A stretch of 7,230 nucleotides of DNA from Dokdonella_A sp039926425 (GTDB lineage: Bacteria > Pseudomonadota > Gammaproteobacteria > Xanthomonadales > Rhodanobacteraceae): contig NZ_JBDSWZ010000133.1 of assembly GCF_039926425.1 (NCBI RefSeq), positions 1 through 7,230 on the forward strand, read 5' to 3'. Made by a program: the position numbers and the translations under genes. Shown piece by piece: positions 1 to 6,693 of the stretch (position 1 is its first letter; the number at the start of each line of letters is the position of its first letter). The notes below the pieces were generated by a model. It searched no databases. It saw only the letters and a program-made list of their open reading frames with translations, and was not told where the DNA came from.

Positions 1-361
1 ACTCGGCCGTGTTGTGGGCCTCGAACGGCGCAACGAAATCGAGCTTGATCACGATGCGCGACGGCGACGACTCGAGGATTTCCATCCGCCCTTCGCCCAC
101 CTTGCTGTTGCCCTTCCATGCATACACTGCGCCCTTCCCGCTCGGCTCCCCACTGAACGTGCGTTGCACCGCCGGATCCATCTTTTCCCACGGCGACCAC
201 GCGGCCCAGCTGTGGAAATCGTTGACCAGCCCGAAGATCCTGTCGGGCGGAGCTTTGATTTGCGCGCTCCGTTCGAGGCGGAACACATCGGGCTTCATCG
301 CTGCAAGAACGAGAACAACGGCGATCGCCAGCACGACGACGCCAAGAATGATTTTCAACAT
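1..361 (-). CDS. SRPBCC (START/polyketide-cyclase-like) family protein, membrane-anchored, partial at C terminus
   Basis: The reading frame starts at ATG 361-359 and stays open for 120 codons to the left edge, where the gene is cut. A GAGGAG ribosome binding site lies 6 bases upstream (368-373). Residues 1-22 are one hydrophobic segment, MLKIILGVVVLAIAVVLVLA, which looks like an N-terminal membrane anchor or uncleaved signal. The rest follows the SRPBCC pattern: an RSAQIKAPPDRIFGLVND stretch (first strand and helix), then the W-AWSPWEKMDP region typical of the polyketide cyclase/dehydrase subgroup, then SGEPSGKGAVYAWKGN. SRPBCC folds form a deep hydrophobic pocket for lipids or other small ligands; the ligand cannot be told here. 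The gene follows yceI by 37 bases and is probably co-transcribed with it. Family assignment is firm, function unknown. Confidence 0.85.
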   Translation of the reverse strand, partial: MLKIILGVVVLAIAVVLVLAAMKPDVFRLERSAQIKAPPDRIFGLVNDFHSWAAWSPWEKMDPAVQRTFSGEPSGKGAVYAWKGNSKVGEGRMEILESSPSRIVIKLDFVAPFEAHNTAE

Positions 362-401
362 GGAACGCTCCTCGATGATCGACGGGATTTACAGCAATCG
401 C

Positions 402-1028
402 TCACGGCTTTTTCACGTCCGCCGCCGTCGTCCCCGCCAGTGCTTCGACCTGGATCCGCAATGACACGTCCATCCGGAATCCGTAGTCCTTGCCCGCGGT
501 GAGTCCAAACGCCTCGCGATCGAAGGTTGCGAACGCGTCGGCGCCGCACATCTCGCGTTTGAACATCGGATGCGGGATGCACTTGAAACTGTTGATCCTG
601 AGCTCGACCGGACGCGTCACCCCATGCAGGTTGAGTTCGCCGACGACCTTGGTGGGAGCGCCGTTCGCAAAACCGTCGAGCTTGCCCTTGTATGTGGCAT
701 GCGGAAATTTCGATGTGTCGAAGAAATCCTTGCCGATCGCCCACGCATCGAGTTTCTTCTCGCCGAAATCCACGCTTGAGAGATCGATGTCGATGTCGAC
801 GCTTCCGGTTCCCGAATCGCGGTCCAGCATCACGTGACCCTTCGACCGGTCGAACTTGCCGCGCCAGATCGACACGCCCATGTGGTCGGCCTCGAAGCTC
901 GGGTAGGTATGGCTCGGATCGATCTGGTACGTGACGGGCGCCGCATGCGCTGCCACTCCTGCGCAGAGTGCTGCCGCCAATGCAGACAGGCAGATCACCG
1001 AGGGACGTCGATTCGTCGGGAATTGCAT
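402..1028 (-). CDS. YceI-family periplasmic lipocalin-like protein
   Basis: This encodes 208 residues from ATG 1028-1026, with AAGGAA (1038-1043) 9 bases upstream. The start is chosen because it gives a clean signal peptide: two arginines at 7-8, a hydrophobic core from about 11 to 27, and an AHA cleavage site near residue 29. The mature part has the YceI hallmarks: an opening YQIDPSHTYPSFEADHMGVS, then GKFDRSKGHVMLD, DIDLSSVDFGEKKLDAW, the FFDTSKFPHATYKG motif, GELNLHGVTRPVEL, and a closing DREAFGLTAGKDYGF. YceI proteins form an extended beta barrel that can bind isoprenoid or other amphipathic lipids in the periplasm; the native ligand is usually unknown. Two cysteines, in KCIPHP and EMCGAD, flank a short insertion and could form a disulfide. 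An in-frame GTG at 1133 would extend the protein by 35 residues but would bury the signal peptide. Confidence 0.93.
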   Translation of the reverse strand: MQFPTNRRPSVICLSALAAALCAGVAAHAAPVTYQIDPSHTYPSFEADHMGVSIWRGKFDRSKGHVMLDRDSGTGSVDIDIDLSSVDFGEKKLDAWAIGKDFFDTSKFPHATYKGKLDGFANGAPTKVVGELNLHGVTRPVELRINSFKCIPHPMFKREMCGADAFATFDREAFGLTAGKDYGFRMDVSLRIQVEALAGTTAADVKKP

Positions 1029-1037
1029 GATGTTCGA

Positions 1038-1043
1038 TTCCTT
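1038..1043 (-). promoter_or_regulatory. Ribosome binding site of yceI
   Basis: AAGGAA on the minus strand lies 9 bases before ATG 1028. It supports that start over the upstream GTG. It sits inside a 12-base sequence (1032-1043) repeated exactly at 1138-1149, where it also precedes the alternative GTG start. Confidence 0.6.
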
Positions 1044-1103
1044 GCAGGGTTCAGTGGGAATTCGTGGGACTTCAAGTGCCCGCGACGCTCTTTCAGGTAA
1101 AGA

Positions 1104-1125
1104 CGATCGGGAGACAACCCGATCG
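1104..1125 (-). terminator. Hairpin between the YciI-like gene and yceI: possible terminator or attenuator
   Basis: CGATCGGG (1104-1111) and CCCGATCG (1118-1125) form a perfect 8-bp stem with a 6-base loop. It lies 48 bases past the stop of the YciI-like gene, in the leader of yceI. On the minus strand it is followed by TCTTTACC, only a weak U-rich tail. It may partly separate the two genes, or act as an operator or leader structure for yceI. Confidence 0.35.
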
Positions 1126-1172
1126 ACATTCACAATCGTTCGATTCCTTCGATCGCCCGGACGCGGCTTGTG

Positions 1173-1601
1173 CTACGTCGTCGAGTCGATCCTGGACCGG
1201 AGCGCCGCCTCCTGCTCACGCAGTTCCGGCGTCAGGGCTCCGCCAAAATCCGCAGGCTCCAACACCTGGCGGATCTCGATCTCCGAATCGCCGTGCCCGG
1301 ACGGATTCGGGCAGCGCTTCATCCACTCGATCACTTCCGCTTTCGATGTGACCTGCAGCAACCAGAAACCGGCGACGAGTTCCTTCGTCTCGGCAAACGG
1401 CCCTTCGATCACATTGCGACCAGCGCCGGAAAAGCGGATGCGCGCACCTTTTGAACTCGGGTGGAGCCCCTCGCCCGCCAGCAGAACGCCCGCCTTCACC
1501 AGTTCTTCGTTGAACTGGCCCATCTCGGTCAACAACTTCTGGCTCGGCATCACGCCGGCTTCGGAATCGGGGCTTGCCTTGACGATCACCATGAATCGCA
1601 T
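1173..1601 (-). CDS. YciI family protein (YCII-related / DGPF domain)
   Basis: This encodes 142 residues from ATG 1601-1599, with GGAG (1609-1612) 7 bases upstream. The frame is open further upstream, but those residues lack family similarity and would run across the divergent promoter region into mutS. The N terminus MRFMVIVKASPDSEAGVMPS is typical of this group. The EGPFAETKELVAGFWLLQV segment (about 66-84) is the DGPF signature in its EGPF form. IEWMKRCPNP and EIEIRQVLEPADFG follow, and the tail from about 121 is charged and helical. YciI-like proteins are small ferredoxin-like (dimeric alpha-beta barrel) folds. Some are dehydrochlorinase-like enzymes, but this subgroup has no settled reaction. 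DGPF genes are often found beside ECF sigma-factor genes; none is visible here. It lies upstream of yceI and the SRPBCC gene on the same strand, and is divergent from mutS. Confidence 0.9.
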   Translation of the reverse strand: MRFMVIVKASPDSEAGVMPSQKLLTEMGQFNEELVKAGVLLAGEGLHPSSKGARIRFSGAGRNVIEGPFAETKELVAGFWLLQVTSKAEVIEWMKRCPNPSGHGDSEIEIRQVLEPADFGGALTPELREQEAALRSRIDSTT

Positions 1602-1775
1602 TTTCGTTCTCCGCCAGGTCTGTGTCGATTGAACCGGCGCGCTGCCGGCCTTCCATGGCATACGTCGAACGGGGAAACCGTCAATCGACAAACGCCGATT
1701 GCGCCACACGCCGTGCCACTCCGGCACAATGCCGCGCTGCAGTGAACCACCACCGAATCGGCGAATCCTTCCGCA
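1602..1775. promoter_or_regulatory. Divergent intergenic region between the YciI-like gene and mutS
   Basis: These 174 bases must carry promoters for both genes. Leftward, a TTGACG box (1679-1684 on the minus strand) stands 16 bases from TATGCC (1657-1662), a passable -35/-10 pair that would give a leader of about 50 nt. Rightward toward mutS, CACAAT at 1725-1730 is the best -10-like hexamer, but I see no good -35 partner. A small GTGCC/GGCAC inverted repeat (1713-1717 and 1723-1727) overlaps it. All of this is by-eye matching and is weak. Confidence 0.35.
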
Positions 1776-4403
1776 ATGAACGAAAGCCCCTCGCCTGCTT
1801 CCCTGTCCGGCGAACATACACCGTTGATGCGCCAGTTCTTCGCGGCGAAGGCGGAGTATCCCGACACGCTCGTGTTTTTCCGCATGGGCGATTTCTACGA
1901 GTTGTTCTACGACGATGCTCGAAAAGCCGCTCGCCTGCTCGACATTACGCTGACACAGCGCGGCGCGTCGGCCGGCGCACCGATTCCAATGGCCGGCGTG
2001 CCGCACCACGCAGCCGAGGGATACCTCGCTCGGCTCGTCAAACTCGGGGAATCCGTCGCAATCTGCGAGCAGATCGGCGACCCGGCGCTCGCGAAAGGAC
2101 TGGTCGAGCGCAAGGTCGTTCGGGTCGTCACGCCCGGCACGGTCACCGACGCCGCACTGCTCGAAGAACGTCGCGACAATCTCCTGCTCGCAATCGCCGC
2201 ACGCGGCACGTTGGCTTCATCACCGAAAGAAAGCGCTTCGGCGGGATTCGGGCTGGCGTGGATCGACCTGTCGTCGGGACGGTTCCTGCTGAGCGAAGTG
2301 CGCGACGCGGAAGCGCTCGCCGCGGAACTCGCGCGGCTGACTCCGGCGGAGACGCTGGTTGGCGAAGACGTCGCATGGCCGGCGTTCGTCACCAGTCTGC
2401 CCGGATTGCGCAAGCGCGCTCCGTGGCACTTCGATGGCTCGACCGCACAACGTGAGCTCGCGCGCTTCTTCGGCACGCGCGACCTGTCCGGCTTCGGCGC
2501 TGACGGTTTGCCCCTGGCCATCGCGGCAGCGGGCGCACTGCTCGGCTATGTCGAGGAGACGCAGAAATCAGCGCTGCCCCATCTCACTGGCCTTGCAGTC
2601 GAGAACGCGGACGACACCATCGCGATGGATGCCGCGACGCGCCGCAATCTCGAACTCGATACGCACGCAAGCGGCAATCGCGACTTCACCATGCTCGGCA
2701 TCATCGACCACACCATTACACCGATGGGTGCGCGTCTGATGCGGCGCTGGCTGCATCGTCCGCTGCGTGAGCGCAGCGCGCTGCAACTGCGCCACCAGGC
2801 GATCGAGACGTTGATCGATCATCGACGACACGAAGGTCTGCGTGAAATCCTGCGCGGTATTGGTGATCTCGAACGCATCCTCGCGCGCGTTGCGTTGCGA
2901 TCGGCACGTCCACGCGACCTGTCGACGCTGCGTGACGGGTTGGCGCTCGCACCGCGCCTCCTCGAAGCGCTGGCTGCCTGCGACAGTCCGTTGCTGGACG
3001 CGCTCGTCACGCGGCTCGGCCAGCACGATCCAACGGCCCGCTTTCTCTCCGATGCCATCGTCGAAACTCCGCCGGTGCTTGCGCGCGATGGCGGCGTCAT
3101 TTGCGCGGGTTTCGATGCGGAGCTCGACGAGTTGCGACTGCTGTCGACCAACGCCGATCAGTTCCTGATCGATCTGGAGGAACGCGAGAAGTCGGCCAGC
3201 GGCATCGCGACTCTGAAGGTCGGGTACAACCGCGTCCATGGCTATTACATCGAGATCAGCAAGGGCCAGTCGGACAAGGCGCCGCTGCATTACACGCGAC
3301 GTCAGACGATCAAGGGCGCGGAGCGCTACGTCACCGAGGAACTGAAACAGTTCGAAGACAAGGTGCTGTCGGCACGGGAGCGATCGTTGATGCGCGAACG
3401 CGCGTTGTACGAGAGCGTGCTCGAAGCGCTGCTCGAACAACTCGCGCCGCTGCAGCTGGCTGCCGCAGCGGTCGCCGAACTCGACGTGCTTGCGAATCTC
3501 GCCGAGCGCGCGGATGCGCTCGACTGGAACCGCCCTACCCTCGCCGACACCGGCGGCATCCACATCGTGCGCGGACGTCATCCGGTGGTCGAGCAGGTGC
3601 GCCAAGAACCGTTCGAGCCGAACGATCTCGTCTTGAACGATGCACGGCGAATGCTCGTCGTCACCGGACCGAACATGGGCGGCAAATCGACCTACATGCG
3701 ACAGGCGGCACTCATCGTGCTGCTCGCCCACGTCGGCAGCTTCGTACCGGCCGACGCCGCGACGATCGGGCCGATCGACCGCATTTTCACGCGCATCGGT
3801 TCCGGCGACGACCTCGCGCGTGGCCAGTCGACCTTCATGGTCGAAATGAGCGAGACGGCGAATATCCTGCACAACGCGACCGCATCGAGCCTCGTGCTGA
3901 TGGACGAAGTGGGTCGCGGCACCTCGACCTACGACGGTCTCGCGTTGGCGCGCGCCAGCGCGATCGCGTTGGCGAAGATCAACCGTGCGTACTCCTTGTT
4001 CGCCACGCACTATTTCGAGTTGACAGCGCTCGCCGGCGAGTTCGACGGCATCGCGAACGTGCATCTCGATGCGGTCGAATACGGCGAGCAACTGGTTTTC
4101 ATGCACGCGGTAAAGGAAGGCCCGGCGAACCGCAGTTTCGGGCTGCAGGTCGCGGCGCTCGCCGGACTGCCGAAAGCGGTGATTGCCGATGCGCGCCGCA
4201 CGCTCGAGTTGCTCGAACGCGGGGATGCAGCGATAACTGCGCGCGGGGGCATTCACTCGAAAAACGAATCCCCTCAGCTGGCGCTGTTCGCTGCCAGCAC
4301 GCCATCGCCCCTCGACGAAGCAATGCGCGCAATCGATCCGGATGCGCTGACACCGCGCGAAGCGCTGGATGTGGTGTATCGCCTGAAAAAACTGGTGCCG
4401 TGA
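1776..4403 (+). CDS. mutS: DNA mismatch repair protein MutS
   Basis: This is a complete MutS of 875 residues (E. coli 853). MutS binds base mismatches and small loops, then with ATP recruits MutL to start strand-directed repair. The N terminus HTPLMRQFFAAKAEYPD aligns with the E. coli start, supporting ATG 1776, although no clear Shine-Dalgarno precedes it. The mismatch-recognition motif GDFYELF has Phe40 and Glu42, equivalent to E. coli Phe36 and Glu38. The connector covers about 130-285, the core and lever region starts at about 285, and the clamp lies around 455-550 (GYNRVHGYYIEISKG). The ATPase domain has Walker A GPNMGGKS (631-638, Lys637), Walker B LVLMDE (Asp710, Glu711), the following GRGTSTYDG, and His745 in FATHYFELT. 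Near the C terminus QLALF (834-838) is a canonical beta-clamp-binding motif, followed by the helix-turn-helix dimer/tetramer segment ending in VVYRLKKLVP. Nothing suggests a mutator allele. Confidence 0.98.
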   Translation: MNESPSPASLSGEHTPLMRQFFAAKAEYPDTLVFFRMGDFYELFYDDARKAARLLDITLTQRGASAGAPIPMAGVPHHAAEGYLARLVKLGESVAICEQIGDPALAKGLVERKVVRVVTPGTVTDAALLEERRDNLLLAIAARGTLASSPKESASAGFGLAWIDLSSGRFLLSEVRDAEALAAELARLTPAETLVGEDVAWPAFVTSLPGLRKRAPWHFDGSTAQRELARFFGTRDLSGFGADGLPLAIAAAGALLGYVEETQKSALPHLTGLAVENADDTIAMDAATRRNLELDTHASGNRDFTMLGIIDHTITPMGARLMRRWLHRPLRERSALQLRHQAIETLIDHRRHEGLREILRGIGDLERILARVALRSARPRDLSTLRDGLALAPRLLEALAACDSPLLDALVTRLGQHDPTARFLSDAIVETPPVLARDGGVICAGFDAELDELRLLSTNADQFLIDLEEREKSASGIATLKVGYNRVHGYYIEISKGQSDKAPLHYTRRQTIKGAERYVTEELKQFEDKVLSARERSLMRERALYESVLEALLEQLAPLQLAAAAVAELDVLANLAERADALDWNRPTLADTGGIHIVRGRHPVVEQVRQEPFEPNDLVLNDARRMLVVTGPNMGGKSTYMRQAALIVLLAHVGSFVPADAATIGPIDRIFTRIGSGDDLARGQSTFMVEMSETANILHNATASSLVLMDEVGRGTSTYDGLALARASAIALAKINRAYSLFATHYFELTALAGEFDGIANVHLDAVEYGEQLVFMHAVKEGPANRSFGLQVAALAGLPKAVIADARRTLELLERGDAAITARGGIHSKNESPQLALFAASTPSPLDEAMRAIDPDALTPREALDVVYRLKKLVP

Positions 4404-4438
4404 TTCGGAGTCGCAGCATCCATACCTTCCCGACGTCC

Positions 4439-4456
4439 TTCCCGCGAACGCGGGAA
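4439..4456. repeat. Palindrome copy 1 (first after mutS)
   Basis: TTCCCGCG and CGCGGGAA form a perfect 8-bp stem with an AA loop. The copy begins 35 bases after the mutS stop, so it is the best placed candidate for a mutS transcript terminator or 3'-end stabiliser. No T-run follows, so intrinsic termination is uncertain. With its flanking bases it reads CTTCCC-N8-GGGAAT, one base off the repeat consensus. Confidence 0.7.
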
Positions 4457-4503
4457 TCGCGCTGCAACACCATGACAGATCGCCCGCGGTTTTGAGCCTG
4501 ACT

Positions 4504-4541
4504 CACGCCGTCATTCCCGCTTTCACGGCAATGACGGCGTG
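4504..4541. repeat. Palindrome copy 2, longest stem
   Basis: CACGCCGTCATT (4504-4515) pairs perfectly with AATGACGGCGTG (4530-4541). After one C-C mismatch a further CCG/CGG closes a 6-base loop. The inner core is ATTCCC-N8-GGCAAT, one base off the consensus. It is the most stable-looking hairpin in the block and is symmetrical for both strands. Confidence 0.75.
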
Positions 4542-4583
4542 GGGTGGTTGCCTCGTGATGCGTTGCTTCACTGACGCAGAGCG

Positions 4584-4603
4584 ATTCCCGCGTTCTCGGG
4601 AAT
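4584..4603. repeat. Palindrome copy 3, exact dRS3-format core
   Basis: ATTCCC, GCGTTCTC, GGGAAT matches the 20-base dRS3 format exactly. The stem is 7 bp (ATTCCCG/CGGGAAT) around a 6-base loop. It is directly preceded by CTGACGCAGAGC, shared with copy 4. Confidence 0.75.
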
Positions 4604-4650
4604 GACGGAGTGAGGGGTTGCAGCGTCGTGCTGTGACTCGCTGACGCAGA

Positions 4651-4676
4651 GCCATTCCCGCTTTCCCGGGAATGGC
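4651..4676. repeat. Palindrome copy 4, exact dRS3-format core, near the btuB stop
   Basis: GCCATTCCCG (4651-4660) and CGGGAATGGC (4667-4676) form a perfect 10-bp stem with a 6-base loop. The core matches ATTCCC-N8-GGGAAT exactly. It lies 33 bases past the btuB stop codon on the minus strand, so it is the likeliest structure to end or protect the btuB transcript. Confidence 0.75.
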
Positions 4677-4709
4677 GTCATCCTTTGTCGAAAGCACATC
4701 GCACCAATG

Positions 4710-6563
4710 TCAGCGACTCGCAGGCCGCCAGCTTGCCGTCAGCATGAAATTGCGCCCAGGCTGGTTGTACCACTGCGCAGTTTCGTAGCTGCGATCGAAA
4801 ACGTTGTTGGCGTTGAGCTGGAGCTTCCATGCCTCGCTGAAACGGTAGGCGATGCGCAGGTCCGTCAGCGCGTAGCCCCCGAGCTTGTTCGTGTTACCGG
4901 CATCGTCGTAGCGCTGGTCGGCGGCATACAGGCTGGCGCCGACACTGAACGCGCCGAAGCGTCGATCGGCATCCAGCCGCACGCTTTCACGCGCACGACG
5001 TGGCAACACATTGCCGTGGTTGTCATCGTTGCTGTCGTTGCGCGGATCGAGCCACGTCGCGGTGCCGGCGAACGCCCACTCGGCCCACGTGAAGCCGAGC
5101 ACGCCTTCGACGCCGCGGATGCGCGCGCGCGCGACGTTGTTCGGCGCGAAGAGCGCCGCGTCGTAGGCGATCAGGTCGTCGACATGGTTCTCGAATGCGT
5201 TGACCGACCAGTGCCCCCAACCCGGAGTGCCCCGCAGGCCGAGTTCGAAATTGCGCGAGTTTTCGGGGCGCAGATCCGGGTTGCCGAAGAACGGGTAGTA
5301 GAGGTCATTGAAGTTGGGTGCCTTGTACGCGGTACCCGCACTCGCGGTCAGGCGAATCGCGGGGTCGAACTGCCAGCCCCACAACACGCTTCCGGTGGTC
5401 TTTCCGCCGAACTGGCTGTTGTCGTCGTGACGCGCGCCGATCTGCACGGATTGCGATCCGAACGTCTGCAACCACTGGCCGAACACTGCATCGTCGATGC
5501 GTCGGTTGACGTCATAGTCGGTATCGCTGTCGATCCTGTCGCGCTGCCAGTCGTAGCCGAGCGTCAGCGTGCCTCCACCAACGCGCCAATCACCCTGCAA
5601 CGATCCGAGATCACGATGCGTATCAAATGTGCCGGCATCGGCGCCGCTCTCGAAGTTGTCGCTGAGATCCGCGCTTTGCCCGATGTTGAGCGACAGCGTC
5701 AACGCGTCGATGGGGCGGTAACGCACGCGCGCACCGGCAACGTGTTGCTCGGTCGAGGTCTGGTTGGTGAACGTGCCGTCGAACTCGCTGTAACCGTCTG
5801 TGCGAAGAACGTGCGCATCGACGTCCCACGCCGGATTGAAGCGATAGCCACCCGCCAGGCTGATCGAGTTGTTGCGGTACCCGTCGCGATCGGGTTCATC
5901 GGTAAAGCAGCCAGCGCCCGGGTCGGCCTGGCCACGGCACGAATTGATGCCGTCGGTGTTGGCATGCGCGACCTGCGCCGAGTACCAGCCCTGATCGCCG
6001 CGTCCGGCGATTCCCGCATCCGCGCGTCGCTCGCCGTAGCTGCCGGCGCCGATGCTGAAGTTCGGCTCAAACGGGCCTTCCGCTCGCCGCGTGAAGATCT
6101 GGATGACGCCACCGATCGCTTCCGAACCGTACAGGCTCGAGAACGGACCGCGCACGATCTCGATGCGTTCGATCTGGTCGACCGGAATGTCCTGGATCGC
6201 CGGCAAACCGACCGTTGCCGAACCGATCTTCACGCCGTCGATCAGGATCAGCACGTGGCCCGCTTCGGTGCCGCGCAGGAAGAACGACGTGTTCTTTCCG
6301 GGACCACCGTTGTTCGTGATCGAAAGGCCGGGCGTTCCGCGCAGGAGATCCTGCAGCGACAGTGGTTGCAGCCGATCGATGTCGGCGCGATCGATCACCG
6401 TCAGCGCAGACAGGGTGTCCGCTTCGGTCTGTTCGGTGCGGGTCGGGGTGACGACGACAACGTCGAGGTCGGCGGGCGCCTCGTCGGCGAATGCCGGTGA
6501 AAACGCAGACAGCGACGCCAGCGCCAATGCGAATAGGCGACGTGAAGGGATGGGGAATTGCAT
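4710..6563 (-). CDS. btuB: TonB-dependent vitamin B12 outer-membrane receptor BtuB
   Basis: This encodes 617 residues, close to E. coli BtuB (614). ATG 6563-6561 is chosen because a strong AAGGAG lies 6 bases upstream and a signal peptide follows at once: arginines 8-9, a hydrophobic core at 10-22, and an AFA site at 24-26. A TonB-box-like stretch DLDVVVVTPTR covers 32-42. The plug domain runs to about 160, with LLRGTPGLSI, FFLRGTEAGHVLILIDGVKI, IERIEIVRGPFSSLYGSEAI and GGVIQIFTRR. The barrel follows, including a GCFTDEPDRDGYRN loop rich in acidic residues, as in BtuB calcium-binding loops, and the family C-terminal signature NANNVFDRSYETAQWYNQPGRNF. The protein imports cobalamin across the outer membrane using TonB/ExbBD energy. 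A cobalamin riboswitch in its leader confirms the substrate class. Cys209 and Cys219 may form a loop disulfide. The C terminus ends WRPASR rather than in the usual terminal aromatic residue. Confidence 0.95.
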   Translation of the reverse strand: MQFPIPSRRLFALALASLSAFSPAFADEAPADLDVVVVTPTRTEQTEADTLSALTVIDRADIDRLQPLSLQDLLRGTPGLSITNNGGPGKNTSFFLRGTEAGHVLILIDGVKIGSATVGLPAIQDIPVDQIERIEIVRGPFSSLYGSEAIGGVIQIFTRRAEGPFEPNFSIGAGSYGERRADAGIAGRGDQGWYSAQVAHANTDGINSCRGQADPGAGCFTDEPDRDGYRNNSISLAGGYRFNPAWDVDAHVLRTDGYSEFDGTFTNQTSTEQHVAGARVRYRPIDALTLSLNIGQSADLSDNFESGADAGTFDTHRDLGSLQGDWRVGGGTLTLGYDWQRDRIDSDTDYDVNRRIDDAVFGQWLQTFGSQSVQIGARHDDNSQFGGKTTGSVLWGWQFDPAIRLTASAGTAYKAPNFNDLYYPFFGNPDLRPENSRNFELGLRGTPGWGHWSVNAFENHVDDLIAYDAALFAPNNVARARIRGVEGVLGFTWAEWAFAGTATWLDPRNDSNDDNHGNVLPRRARESVRLDADRRFGAFSVGASLYAADQRYDDAGNTNKLGGYALTDLRIAYRFSEAWKLQLNANNVFDRSYETAQWYNQPGRNFMLTASWRPASR

Positions 6564-6693
6564 TGCGTGCTCCTTGGCCGCGCCTGCCCGCGCGGTGTCG
6601 ATGACATCGGAACAAGCGGCAGGAAGCGAGGTGCATGCATGCGTGCGCAGCAAGCCCTGGACACAAGCCCACCGCGTGTCGGGTTATGCCAAA
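6564..6693 (-). promoter_or_regulatory. btuB leader: expression platform between riboswitch and start codon
   Basis: These 130 bases hold no gene. The Shine-Dalgarno AAGGAG is at 6570-6575. Just past the aptamer, CCTTTGGC (6695-6688 on the minus strand) can pair with GCCAAGG (6578-6572), which overlaps that site, giving 7 base pairs with one bulged T. A second possible stem, CCTGCC (6618-6623) with GGCAGG (6583-6588), and a third, CGCGGTG (6670-6676) with CACCGCG (6591-6597), could compete. I see no stem with a T-run, so control is more likely at translation than at termination. The pairings were found by eye, not folded. Confidence 0.5.

Larger units (their letters stand above)
4404..4709. 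repeat. Convergent intergenic region with a periodic palindromic repeat array (dRS3-like)
   Basis: This 306-base gap between mutS (rightward) and btuB (leftward) has no credible gene. It holds four palindromes with the frame ATTCCC, 8 variable bases, GGGAAT; two are exact matches and two have one base changed. Their left ends are spaced 75, 71 and 70 bases apart. Between the later copies the flanks also repeat: CTGACGCAGAGC occurs at 4571-4582 and 4641-4652, and GGTTGC at 4546-4551 and 4616-4621, both at 70-base spacing. This suggests unit-wise duplication of about 70 bases. The N8 format is that of neisserial dRS3 repeats. Being between convergent genes, the stems may also stop transcription from both sides. 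Confidence 0.85.

Noticed and set aside
961..966. Possible lipobox cysteine (Cys22) in the YceI signal peptide
   Set aside because: The residue before the cysteine is leucine, not Gly/Ala/Ser, and a normal AHA cleavage site follows, so a soluble periplasmic protein is more likely.
1602..2009. N-terminal extension of the YciI-like protein to 278 residues
   Set aside because: The extension overlaps the mutS start on the other strand. The family N terminus begins at MRFMVIV with a good ribosome site at 1609-1612.
2568..4256. 562-codon open frame antisense to mutS
   Set aside because: It lies wholly inside mutS, whose conserved motifs are certain. Long antisense frames are expected in GC-rich coding DNA, and the translation shows no domain or signal I recognise.
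3101..4495. 464-codon plus-strand frame overlapping mutS
   Set aside because: It is in an alternative frame of mutS, strongly Arg-rich, and ends inside the repeat block.
4439..4676. CRISPR array suggested by evenly spaced repeats
   Set aside because: The repeats are imperfect palindromes that differ in the centre, the flanking 'spacers' are themselves partly repeated, and there are no cas genes.
4503..4697. 64-codon minus-strand frame in the repeat block
   Set aside because: Its translation (IPGKAGM, HSRERGNR) is just the palindromic repeats read as protein, a common false gene in such repeats.
4707..6500. 597-codon open frame on the plus strand antisense to btuB
   Set aside because: It is a composition shadow of the btuB reading frame, rich in Val/Arg/Ala with no recognisable motif; btuB has clear plug and barrel signatures and a riboswitch.
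6633..6642. Alternating palindrome GCATGCATGC in the btuB leader
   Set aside because: It is short and simple-sequence-like, and no second copy or known binding motif supports a regulatory role.
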